Part shown: piece after piece, positions 1 through 6,779 of the stretch
Numbering within the stretch: the first letter of the stretch is position 1
How the letters are laid out: every line of letters begins with the position of its first letter
Source of the DNA: Sedimentisphaerales bacterium
GTDB taxonomy: Bacteria; Planctomycetota; Phycisphaerae; Sedimentisphaerales; Anaerobacaceae
Reading direction: 5' to 3'
Assembly (NCBI GenBank): GCA_030603595.1
Contig: JAUVXL010000010.1
Coordinates: forward strand, 1 to 36,499
DNA length: 36,499 bases
Translations under genes and position numbers: made by a program
The notes under the pieces: generated by a model
The model's database searches: none
What the model was told of the DNA's origin: nothing
Seen by the model: only the letters and a program-made list of their open reading frames with translations

Positions 1-150
1 CGTCAGGGCGGACAACACATTTTGCATTTGCGATGTTTTGTTAAATCGAACAGATGGGATGGATTTTGGAAACATTATATTCAACTTAAACGAGCCGCAT
101 AGCAATGATATTACGTAGAATGAAAACTACACCCTTAAAAAGCATAGGCA
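1..150. other. left-edge non-coding stretch
   Basis: AT-rich sequence downstream of the stress operon. I see no convincing gene, RNA or terminator. The plus strand is open in frame 1 over bases 1-102, but the open stretch has no start inside the window and no recognisable family, so it is not called. Confidence 0.4.
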
Positions 151-327
151 TTATTGTGCTCCTTCATTTGCCGGCGACGTGAATACTCGCTGACCCAGTT
201 CCCGGCCTATCATAAACAAGGCGCCCGGTGCGTTTTGCGCCATTTTAAGGTTCTCAACTACATTGTCGGCGGAAGTCTCTCCCTCGACCCGCTCGTTAAG
301 AGCCGTTTCCATCTTCTTGCCGATCAT
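151..327 (-). CDS. 58-residue small protein, last gene of the stress operon
   Basis: A short ORF (ATG at 327, TAA at 151-153). Its ATG lies 3 nt after the desulfoferrodoxin stop codon and is preceded by AAAGGA at a good ribosome-binding distance, which argues that it is translated with the operon. The product is mainly helical-looking, ending in a Pro/Asn/Gly-rich tail, with no Cys, no signal peptide and no membrane segment. Its first residues (MIGKKMETALNERV) are loosely like the start of non-haem ferritins, but nothing after residue 15 continues as a ferritin, so I do not assign that family. Function unknown. Position suggests a small accessory factor of the oxygen-defence enzymes; this is inference only. 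Confidence 0.6.
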   Translation of the reverse strand: MIGKKMETALNERVEGETSADNVVENLKMAQNAPGALFMIGRELGQRVFTSPANEGAQ

Positions 328-330
328 CGT

Positions 331-705
331 TTATCCTTTCCAGAGTCCGTGGACGGTGCAATGCTCCCTTGCGGTGACCGAATCGGTATCGACCTTAAAG
401 GTTGCCTCCGGCTCGTCGCCCGGTTTGAGGAAGCGCCGAGAAGTCCGCCCTTCCGCATCGATTGCGATCCACTCGATATAGTGCTCCTCCGTCATCGGAT
501 GAGGCACGCTGCCGACCTTTACCTTTATGCCGCCGTCGATCTTCTCGATTACGGGCACATGTTTTTCAGTAGCCGCGTCGGCTGTTTTCGGCTCAAGCTT
601 CTCCATTGGTGCGCCGCAGCAGACAAGCTCGCCGTCGCCGGCATGGAGCACCTCAACTATATTTCCGCACGCTGCACATTTGTAGATTTGAAGTTTCTCC
701 GCCAT
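331..705 (-). CDS. dfx: desulfoferrodoxin (superoxide reductase, 2Fe type)
   Basis: This 124-residue protein is a full-length two-iron superoxide reductase. It reduces superoxide to hydrogen peroxide in the cytoplasm of anaerobes without making O2. The N-terminal desulforedoxin domain carries the centre I cysteines C10, C13, C29 and C30. The catalytic domain carries the centre II ligands H49, H69, H75, C116 and H119 (motifs [12 protein letters not shown] and HCTVHG), with the conserved Glu47-Lys48 pair beside the iron. The ATG at 705 is preceded by AGGAAAGG. It lies 27 nt downstream of the flavodiiron protein gene and 3 nt before a small ORF in the same direction. The hydrogen peroxide it makes could be removed by the rubrerythrin and thiol peroxidase of the same operon. 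Confidence 0.96.
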   Translation of the reverse strand: MAEKLQIYKCAACGNIVEVLHAGDGELVCCGAPMEKLEPKTADAATEKHVPVIEKIDGGIKVKVGSVPHPMTEEHYIEWIAIDAEGRTSRRFLKPGDEPEATFKVDTDSVTAREHCTVHGLWKG

Positions 706-732
706 AATAAGCCCTTTCCTGATTTATGAGTT

Positions 733-1914
733 TCACTCTGCGATTCCAATTTCTTTGTGTTTAGCCAGAATCCGATCGGCCAGGTTATCGAGTGCGGCGA
801 AATCGGCGTCTTTGGGGACGCCCTTTACGAGAACCGGCTCGATTATATCAACTTTGAGATTCGGCAGCATACCCACCAACTGCTCGACCATCTTGCCACC
901 CCAGCCGTAGGACCCTATGACCGATGCGAACCTGGTCTTGGGCCTGAGGGCATTAGCGAGCAAGGCTGCATAGGCTGCGGCAGGATGAGGACCTGTCAAG
1001 ACAGTGGGGGAACCGATCACGACGGTCGCCGCATCCACCAGTGCCATTGCGAGCTTTCCTATATCGACCGTTGAAAGCTCGAACTGCCTGACTGCAATGC
1101 CTCTCTCGATCAAGGCGCCTACAAAATGGGACACCATCCGGGCGGTGCTGCCGTGCATCGAAACGTAGGGGATGACCACTTCGTTTTTGACGGTATCCGA
1201 GGCCCAGTCTTTGTAAGCATCGATGATGAATGCGGGCCGATCATGGACCGGGCCGTGGCTCGGAGCTATCATATCGATTTCAAGGTCATCCAGCTTTGCA
1301 AGGTTGGCATTAACCTGGCGCCTGAACGGCATCATAATCTCGGCGTAATAGCGCTTGGCCGATTCATAGACCACCGCTTCGTCATCGACGAACAGACTGC
1401 TCGAAGCAAGGTGAGCACCGAAAAAGTCGCACGAAAAGAGTATTTTGTCCTCTGCAAGACAGGTCGCCATAGTCTCGGGCCAGTGCACCCAGGGAGTGTA
1501 AATGAATTTCAGGATCTTATCGCCCAATGAGAGGGTCTGGCCGTCTTCAACAATGACGAACCTCTCGTCCTCTACACCCAGCAAGTCCGTCAGCATCGCC
1601 TTGCACTTGGGATTGGTGACGACTTTCGCATCGGGATACAGCAGCAGGATTTCGGGCAGGCTGCCCGAATGGTCCTGCTCGGCGTGATGGGCAACGACGT
1701 AGTCGATCTTGTCGAGGCCCAGCTTGAGAAGATTGTCCACAAGGACGTTTGTCTTCTCAGGATCGACAGTGTCAAGCAACGCAGTCTTCTTATTGCCTTT
1801 TACCAGGTAAGAGTTGTAGGTGGTCCCGTCGGGCAGCGGAATAAGCCTGTCAAAAAGCCTCGCATCCCAGTCAATCGCACCGACGGCATAAACGTTTGGT
1901 CTAATTTCTCTCAT
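733..1914 (-). CDS. fprA: flavodiiron protein (FprA-type oxygen/NO reductase)
   Basis: This is a 393-residue A-type flavodiiron protein: an N-terminal metallo-beta-lactamase-like domain (about residues 1-245) followed by a flavodoxin domain (from about 250, FMN loop VSMHGSTARM). All six expected diiron ligands are visible: H77, E79, D81, H144, D163 and H220. Enzymes of this class reduce O2 to water and, in some lineages, NO to N2O, drawing electrons through the FMN. The usual donor is rubredoxin, and no rubredoxin gene or C-terminal rubredoxin domain is present here, so the donor must be encoded elsewhere. The start codon overlaps the stop of tpx (ATGA, 1911-1914), which suggests translational coupling. 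O2 versus NO preference cannot be decided from sequence. Confidence 0.95.
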   Translation of the reverse strand: MREIRPNVYAVGAIDWDARLFDRLIPLPDGTTYNSYLVKGNKKTALLDTVDPEKTNVLVDNLLKLGLDKIDYVVAHHAEQDHSGSLPEILLLYPDAKVVTNPKCKAMLTDLLGVEDERFVIVEDGQTLSLGDKILKFIYTPWVHWPETMATCLAEDKILFSCDFFGAHLASSSLFVDDEAVVYESAKRYYAEIMMPFRRQVNANLAKLDDLEIDMIAPSHGPVHDRPAFIIDAYKDWASDTVKNEVVIPYVSMHGSTARMVSHFVGALIERGIAVRQFELSTVDIGKLAMALVDAATVVIGSPTVLTGPHPAAAYAALLANALRPKTRFASVIGSYGWGGKMVEQLVGMLPNLKVDIIEPVLVKGVPKDADFAALDNLADRILAKHKEIGIAE

Positions 1915-2420
1915 ACGGCGACCCCACTGACCGCCCTTATGGCGGCATCATAATCCGGTTCATCAGTCAGTTCTTCAACGATCTGCTTATACCTGACGAT
2001 CCCCTTGGCGTCCACTATGAAAACCGCCCTGCCTAAAAGCCGTAATTCCGCGATCAGCACGCCGAAAGCCTTGCCGAATTCAGCATTGCGATGGTCCGAA
2101 AGGGTCTGAACGTTCTCAATGCCCGCCGCCCCGCACCATCGCTTCTGCGCGAATGGGAGGTCCATACTAATAGTCAGGACGACGACGTCGCCCAATACTG
2201 CGGCCTCCTCGTTGAATCTGCGGGTCTGGATGTCGCAAACCGGCGTATCCAAAGACGGCACCACGCTGATCACGCAAATCTTGCCCCGAAAGCCCGACAG
2301 CTTGACAGGCGATAAATCGTTCGCCAGCACTTCAAAATCCGGGGCTGTATCCCCGCACTTGAGTTGATTACCAACCAGCGTCAGGGGATTGCCCTGAAAT
2401 GTTATCTTCCCTTTGTCCAT
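1911..2420 (-). CDS. tpx: thiol peroxidase (Tpx, atypical 2-Cys peroxiredoxin)
   Basis: This 169-residue protein is a full-length Tpx-type peroxiredoxin. It reduces hydrogen peroxide and alkyl hydroperoxides in the cytoplasm, with re-reduction by thioredoxin. The peroxidatic cysteine is C62 in SLDTPVCDIQTRRFN, with the T59-x-x-C62 signature, and the resolving cysteine is C96 in RWCGAAG, the spacing expected for Tpx. The N-terminus (MDKGKITFQGNPLTLVG) is typical of the family. It lies 33 nt after the rubrerythrin gene and its TGA overlaps the ATG of the flavodiiron protein by 4 nt. It forms part of the peroxide-removing arm of the operon. Confidence 0.95.
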   Translation of the reverse strand: MDKGKITFQGNPLTLVGNQLKCGDTAPDFEVLANDLSPVKLSGFRGKICVISVVPSLDTPVCDIQTRRFNEEAAVLGDVVVLTISMDLPFAQKRWCGAAGIENVQTLSDHRNAEFGKAFGVLIAELRLLGRAVFIVDAKGIVRYKQIVEELTDEPDYDAAIRAVSGVAV

Positions 2421-2453
2421 AGTCTCACCTCACTAATACCCCTTGTCTATTTC

Positions 2454-3026
2454 TCAGTAATTTGTGGCTTCCACTTCGAAGTGCGCTTGCGGATGTGCAC
2501 AGGCCGGACAAACTTCCGGCGATTCGGAGCCTTCGTGAACATACCCGCAATTCCTGCACACCCAACGAACAGGCTCGTCCCTCTTGAACACCTTGCCTGC
2601 TTCGATGTTTTTGGCCAAGGCGAGATATCTTTCCTCGTGGCGTTTCTCGGCCACAGCGATTTCAGTGAATACTCTCGCTATTTCATCGAATCCTTCCTTT
2701 CGGGCTACCTCGGCGAAGTTAGGATACATTTCGGTGGTCTCGTAGTGTTCACCATCTGCGGCGGCCTTTAGATTCTCAAGCGTCGTACCGATGACGCCGG
2801 CTGGAAATGCCGCTGTTATCTCCACCTCTCCGCCTTCGAGAAACTTGAACTCGCGCTTGGCGTGCTCCTTCTCCTGGTTTGCTGTCTCCTCGAAGATTGC
2901 GGCTATCTGCACGTAGCCTTCCTTCTTGGCCTGGCTGGCAAAATAAGCATATCTGTTGCGTGCCTGTGATTCCCCCGCAAAGGCCGTTAACAAATTCTTC
3001 TCAGTTTGACTTCCCTTCAGTTCCAT
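2454..3026 (-). CDS. rbr: rubrerythrin
   Basis: A 190-residue classical rubrerythrin: a ferritin-like four-helix diiron domain followed by a C-terminal rubredoxin domain. Diiron ligands are E19, E52, H55 (EKEH), E93/E96 and E127/H130 (EKRH). The rubredoxin iron site is C157-x-x-C160 and C173-x-x-C176. It reduces hydrogen peroxide to water at the expense of NAD(P)H through electron carriers and is a hallmark of anaerobes. I choose the ATG at 3026 because GTGAGG lies 6 nt upstream as a ribosome-binding site; the in-frame GTG at 3038 is itself part of that site and is rejected. The gap to the regulator gene upstream is 15 nt. Confidence 0.96.
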   Translation of the reverse strand: MELKGSQTEKNLLTAFAGESQARNRYAYFASQAKKEGYVQIAAIFEETANQEKEHAKREFKFLEGGEVEITAAFPAGVIGTTLENLKAAADGEHYETTEMYPNFAEVARKEGFDEIARVFTEIAVAEKRHEERYLALAKNIEAGKVFKRDEPVRWVCRNCGYVHEGSESPEVCPACAHPQAHFEVEATNY

Positions 3027-3041
3027 TTCATACCTCACTTT

Positions 3042-3524
3042 CTAACTGCGTTGCACTACTTTCATACCTTGTTTACACAGATCGCATATCCCTTCGAGAT
3101 ATACGGTTTTTCTCAGAACGGTGAATTTCCCCGCGACGTCCGGCGGCAATTCAATGTTGTCAAAGGGCTCGTGGTGAAAATCAATTATCCTCTCGCATTT
3201 GACACACTTGAAGTGCTGATGATGCTCCAGTCCCGCGTCGAAACGCCTGGCGCCTCCGGAGCCCTCGACAATAAAGGCCGCCCCAATCTCAGTGAGTGTC
3301 AGGACCGTCCTGTTGACCGTATCCAGAGATAACGTCGGCCACGCAGGCTTGAGTTTCTCATACAGCATCTCAGCCGAAGGATGCTCGTCAGTGCCCAGAA
3401 GTTCTTTATAGATAGCCAACCGTTGCGGCGTAACCCTCAAGCCAGCCTCTCTGCACCGACCCACAAACCAGTGGATTTTCGCATCGAACTCAGCAGGACT
3501 CATTTTATTCGCAAAATAACTCAT
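3042..3524 (-). CDS. perR: Fur-family transcriptional regulator, PerR-like
   Basis: This 160-residue protein has the two-domain Fur fold: a winged helix (about residues 20-85, with VTPQRLAIYKELL and SLDTVNRTV) and a dimerisation domain. Structural zinc would be held by C107-x-x-C110 and C147-x-x-C150. The five regulatory-metal positions of PerR are all occupied: H48, D96, H102, H104 and D115. The aspartate at the last position favours PerR over Fur, where it is normally glutamate. PerR proteins sense peroxide by metal-catalysed histidine oxidation. It heads the oxygen-defence operon and likely represses it. The ATG at 3524 has AGGAG 6 nt upstream; an in-frame TTG at 3560 is rejected because it lies inside the -35 box. 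PerR is an inference from ligands and context; a Zur- or Fur-like role is less likely. Confidence 0.9.
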   Translation of the reverse strand: MSYFANKMSPAEFDAKIHWFVGRCREAGLRVTPQRLAIYKELLGTDEHPSAEMLYEKLKPAWPTLSLDTVNRTVLTLTEIGAAFIVEGSGGARRFDAGLEHHQHFKCVKCERIIDFHHEPFDNIELPPDVAGKFTVLRKTVYLEGICDLCKQGMKVVQRS

Positions 3525-3560
3525 AGCTACTCCTATATAGTAGCTACTCCTATCTGTCAA
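3524..3560 (-). promoter_or_regulatory. promoter and candidate operator of the PerR stress operon
   Basis: On the minus strand TTGACA (3555-3560) and TATAGG (3532-3537) are separated by 17 bp. An AT-rich tract lies just upstream (3561-3595), like an UP element. The predicted transcription start falls almost at the ATG at 3524. An inverted repeat TAGCTACT-7-AGTAGCTA spans 3524-3546 and covers the -10 box. The 13-mer TAGCTACTCCTAT occurs twice in direct orientation (3524-3536 and 3541-3553), a 17-bp period. The arrangement fits a repressor operator, presumably for the PerR-like protein itself, though the sequence is not a canonical PerR or Fur box. Confidence 0.7.
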
Positions 3561-3742
3561 GCAAGTTTTTGAATTTTTCTAAAAAATTTCCTATCTCGCC
3601 CTCTGCCGCTTCCAGAAACACTCGTTTAGCCCCCATAAGGCGTATTTACGGACGAATCTACAAAAGAAATTCTCAGTGCAATTTTCCCGAATTATTTTGC
3701 AGAAGAGCTATTGTTCAAAATACCCCCGGAATTCCACAGCCC

Positions 3743-5056
3743 CTAACTTCGGGCCTGTCCGGTAGTCTCAAGCACAGTTTGCCAAAGATGCCCGTGCGGG
3801 TCAATCTTTTTTCTCTTATGCACGGTAAGCGCGATAGGAACGTGCACAAAGTGCTGGTTCCAGTAGCTAATGACCATATTTGTTCGCCCCGAGAGGCCCG
3901 CGTGCACGGCGTTTTGGCCCAGCAGCACGCAAAAGGCCGAATCGTTGGAGTCGGCCGGGAGGCTGCGAATCATATAGCTCGGATCAATGTATTTCAACGT
4001 CAGGGGCTTTTTCTTCTTCTTGAAGTACTCTTTTATTCTCTGCTTCAGCAGCAGCCCGATATCCTCTCTGAGGATATTGCCCGATGCATCTCTCGCCGAG
4101 ACGCTGCTCTCGGTCAAGTCCCTGCCCGCCCCCTCGGCCACGACGATAAGGGCGTGGTGCTTGCGATCCAATCGCCTGTCGAGAGCGGCGAGGAACCCGT
4201 TCTTGCCTTCGAGAACGAGCGGGACCTCCGGTATGAAGCAGAAATTAACATCGCTGTTGGCCAGCGTCGCCATCGCTGCGATAAAGCCCGAATCCCTTCC
4301 CATAAGCTTTACCAGCCCGACTCCGTTCCAGGCGCCGCGGGCCTCCTCGTGGCCGCCGCAGATGGCGAAACGCGAGGCCTCGACCGCCGTGGAAAACCCA
4401 AACGACTGCTCGATCCCGGATATATCGTTGTCTATCGTCTTGGGAATGCCAATGACGCAGATTTCCAGCCCCCTTTTCTTTATGGCTTTGACGAATTCCT
4501 GTGCGCCGCGGAGCGTTCCGTCTCCGCCTATGGTGAAGAGCAGGCTGATTCGCATCCTCTCAAGAGTATCGATCATATCGTCCAGGTTCTGGTGGCCGCG
4601 AGATGAGGATAGAATGTCGCCGCCTTTGAGGTGAATGTCGTTTACAATTTCGGGCGTAAGCCGCATAGGCTTTTTCGGGGCATTTGAAGAGAGGCCCAGG
4701 TATCCGTATCTAAAGCCGAAGACGTTTTTCACGCCGTACTGAACAGTCAGCCCGAGAGTGATTGTGCGTATAACGTCGTTAAGGCCCGGACAGAGCCCGC
4801 CGCATGTAACCACGCCGCAGTTAAGCTTTTCAGGATCAAAAAAAACCTTTCGCCTCGGACCCGCTCTCTCGAACGTCGGCGCCGGCGAACCGGCATAGGC
4901 CTCTAAATTCGCCGAGTGCGAATACACGGCAATTCTCTCGTCATCCTCGACAAAGTGCGAACTGAGCGACAGCAGCGGCGATTCTATTGTGCACGGGCCG
5001 AGCGTTTCAATCCCCAAATCGGGCAAATCCTCCGGTTTCAAGCAGTAAGCATCCAT
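3743..5056 (-). CDS. pfkA: ATP-dependent 6-phosphofructokinase (PFK family, group II clade X type)
   Basis: A 437-residue cytoplasmic enzyme that phosphorylates fructose 6-phosphate to the 1,6-bisphosphate in glycolysis. Seen motifs are CGGLCPGLNDVIR (85-97), GGDGT (177-181), PKTIDND (205-211, catalytic Asp209), MGRDSG (252-257) and HAGLSGRTN near the C-terminus. GGDG rather than GGDD indicates ATP as donor, while the Lys before TIDND is shared with PPi enzymes. This combination is known from the longer bacterial and plant-like ATP enzymes of the pyrophosphate-type branch. The N-terminal extension of about 75 residues is normal for that branch. The ATG directly follows the stop codon of the DUF3137 gene (TAGATG), so it is probably co-translated. 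Donor use is inferred, not proven. Confidence 0.92.
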   Translation of the reverse strand: MDAYCLKPEDLPDLGIETLGPCTIESPLLSLSSHFVEDDERIAVYSHSANLEAYAGSPAPTFERAGPRRKVFFDPEKLNCGVVTCGGLCPGLNDVIRTITLGLTVQYGVKNVFGFRYGYLGLSSNAPKKPMRLTPEIVNDIHLKGGDILSSSRGHQNLDDMIDTLERMRISLLFTIGGDGTLRGAQEFVKAIKKRGLEICVIGIPKTIDNDISGIEQSFGFSTAVEASRFAICGGHEEARGAWNGVGLVKLMGRDSGFIAAMATLANSDVNFCFIPEVPLVLEGKNGFLAALDRRLDRKHHALIVVAEGAGRDLTESSVSARDASGNILREDIGLLLKQRIKEYFKKKKKPLTLKYIDPSYMIRSLPADSNDSAFCVLLGQNAVHAGLSGRTNMVISYWNQHFVHVPIALTVHKRKKIDPHGHLWQTVLETTGQARS

Positions 5057-6016
5057 CTATTCTTTGCTCCAGATACGCGTATTGAGGTTAAGATCGTCAA
5101 CAATTCCAATTGCAAGCGCCAGGTCTTGATAGTACCGCTTGATAGGCCCGAAATCGAGCAGCGTCTTGAAAAGCCTCGGCTCGAAGAGATTCCGCGTATA
5201 GGAAACAGCGACAAATACCATCGAGCCGATGAACGACAGATATATCTTCTTACCCGTTTTCTTCTTGAAGTCCGTGATTCTCGCCATCAGGCTCGTCGAA
5301 AGGATGTATCTGGCCTCGACCTGGTCGCTGCCATAGACGACGAAATGCGACTCGAATTCGGGGTCTTCGAGTTTAATCAGCTTGCCCCGGAACACGTTGA
5401 GAGATTGCAGTTTCTGGCCGAAACGGCCAAAGAGCTTCTGGGCCGTGTCGGGCAAAACTATAGTCTGGCCGATAAAATGCTTATTGAAATCGCCGATGAA
5501 AAAAATGCCCCTGAAAACCGTGGTCTGATGCTTGTTCTTGCCCGAGCCGCTCTCGTGCACGGCGTTAAGCTCGGAGAACTGAATCCGCGTCGCGCCGACC
5601 TTTCCCGATACAAGGTCGTCGCCCTTGTAGCGGTTCGGTTTCGTCGTGAAGATCTTCGAGAGTATGAAGGTCGATTTGTCAATACAGCGCTTCGGCTCGT
5701 AGCTAAGATTATCATCGATGAAATGGACTATTCTCTCAATAACGAGCGATTTGAAATCCGTCACATAACCGCGTGTAAGGAATTTGCATACGCCCCCGCC
5801 GATCAGCAGGCACAGAACAACCGGGATGATAACAGCCGGGCCGATTTGACGCAGACTGTTCATCATTAGGACAAAAGCGATGCCGCCTAAACCCAAAGCG
5901 ACGCTTATGACGATCATGATCTTACGCACGATACCCCTTCGCTGCTGCTCGAGCACCCGCAAGTCGGGCGTCAGCGTTGCATCGTAGAACTGCTTTAGGT
6001 CATCGATTGTTTTCAT
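5057..6016 (-). CDS. DUF3137-family membrane protein
   Basis: This 319-residue protein belongs to the DUF3137 family, which very often pairs with LemA, as it does here. Two membrane helices lie near residues 29-52 and 58-80, and a third weaker one near 257-277. The central part is a soluble beta-rich domain with the recognisable GxxGxxxIxFSELxA and FxGIFFxxDFNKxFxGxT patterns. The molecular function is unknown. It is the middle gene of a three-gene unit, 35 nt after lemA and directly abutting the phosphofructokinase start codon. Confidence 0.85.
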   Translation of the reverse strand: MKTIDDLKQFYDATLTPDLRVLEQQRRGIVRKIMIVISVALGLGGIAFVLMMNSLRQIGPAVIIPVVLCLLIGGGVCKFLTRGYVTDFKSLVIERIVHFIDDNLSYEPKRCIDKSTFILSKIFTTKPNRYKGDDLVSGKVGATRIQFSELNAVHESGSGKNKHQTTVFRGIFFIGDFNKHFIGQTIVLPDTAQKLFGRFGQKLQSLNVFRGKLIKLEDPEFESHFVVYGSDQVEARYILSTSLMARITDFKKKTGKKIYLSFIGSMVFVAVSYTRNLFEPRLFKTLLDFGPIKRYYQDLALAIGIVDDLNLNTRIWSKE

Positions 6017-6051
6017 TTATTGATCTCGCTACATAAAAAGGCCGTCCGGCT

Positions 6052-6609
6052 TTAATCTTCCAAGAGGTCTCCGGCATCCACGTTTTCCCGCTGGTCTTCT
6101 GATATTTCAAAGAAGTTCCTCGCCTTATAGCCCATCATTGAAGCAATGATATTCGTCGGGAACATTTCGACGGCATTATTGAAAGCCTCCACCGCAGCGT
6201 TGTAGGCGCGCCTGGCGGCGGAAATCTGCTCTTCAACCTCGGTCATCGTTCGCTGGAGATGCATAAAGCTCTTGTCGGCCTTGAGGTCGGGGTAGTTCTC
6301 GACGGCGAGCATAATGCCGCCGAGCTGCTTGCTCACCGTGTTGTCGAGCAGGACCTGCTCGTCGTCTGATAGTCGGCCCGAGACAGCTCTGGCACGGGCC
6401 TCGGTGATCTCCTGCAGCAGGCTCCTTTCATGCCGCATATACCCCTTAACGGCCGCGACGAGCTGCGGGATCAGGTCGTATCTTTTCTTCAACAAGACAT
6501 CGATGGTGCCGAAGACGTTTTTGACCTGGTTCTTCTTGCCGATAAGGCCGTTATAGATGAGGACAATAACAAAAAGAATTGCTGCGACAATGCCGAGTAC
6601 TACGTACAT
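6052..6609 (-). CDS. lemA: LemA family protein
   Basis: A 185-residue LemA protein with an N-terminal signal-anchor helix (about residues 2-20) and a long antiparallel helical domain. It contains the family hallmarks YNGLIGKKNQVKNVFGTIDVLLKKRYDLIPQLV, TEARARAVSG and ENYPDLKADKSFMHLQ (given here in part), followed by RRAYNAAVEAFNNAVEMFPTN and a C-terminal MMGY motif. The biochemical role of LemA proteins is not settled; they are inner-membrane proteins facing outward. The ATG at 6609 has AGGAG 8 nt upstream. It is the first gene of a unit with DUF3137 and phosphofructokinase, under its own promoter at 6650-6679. Confidence 0.93.
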   Translation of the reverse strand: MYVVLGIVAAILFVIVLIYNGLIGKKNQVKNVFGTIDVLLKKRYDLIPQLVAAVKGYMRHERSLLQEITEARARAVSGRLSDDEQVLLDNTVSKQLGGIMLAVENYPDLKADKSFMHLQRTMTEVEEQISAARRAYNAAVEAFNNAVEMFPTNIIASMMGYKARNFFEISEDQRENVDAGDLLED

Positions 6610-6649
6610 CTATGGACTCCTTTTGCATGCTGATTACGACAACGGTGGA

Positions 6650-6679
6650 ATTATGGTCCGAGATGCGGCTGCGTGTCAA
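6650..6679 (-). promoter_or_regulatory. sigma-70-like promoter of lemA
   Basis: On the minus strand a perfect TTGACA (6674-6679) and CATAAT (6650-6655) are separated by 18 bp, about 41 nt upstream of the lemA ATG. It lies between the terminator of the secretion operon and lemA, exactly where an independent promoter is needed. Confidence 0.75.
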
Positions 6680-6725
6680 AGACTTTTTGCGTCGCCGCAC
6701 GACCCGCAGCAGGCGCAGCGCATGA

Positions 6726-6751
6726 AAAAGGAGCCCCGAAGGGCCCCTTTT
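6726..6751 (-). terminator. intrinsic terminator after gspD
   Basis: An 11-bp hairpin: on the minus strand AAAAGGGGCCC-TTCG-GGGCTCCTTTT, with one G-U pair and a UUCG tetraloop, followed by a T. It starts about 28 nt after the gspD stop codon and ends the secretion operon. The A-tract on the other side could make it bidirectional. Confidence 0.9.
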
Positions 6752-6779
6752 CTTTCGGTAATAAGATTCAACGCATGAG

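Noticed and set aside
1-102. Open plus-strand frame with WKHYIQL, resembling the WKRYIQL of the transposase relic
   Set aside because: Only seven residues match; the rest does not follow the transposase, so I treat it as coincidence.
154-729. 191-residue plus-strand ORF over dfx
   Set aside because: Shadow of desulfoferrodoxin and the small ORF on the other strand.
3550-3636. 28-codon ORF starting upstream of the PerR promoter
   Set aside because: Runs through the -35 box, has no ribosome-binding site, and is too short to judge.
3569-4606. 345-residue plus-strand ORF across the phosphofructokinase gene
   Set aside because: Antisense to a well-supported gene with full PFK motifs; no family features and no ribosome-binding site.
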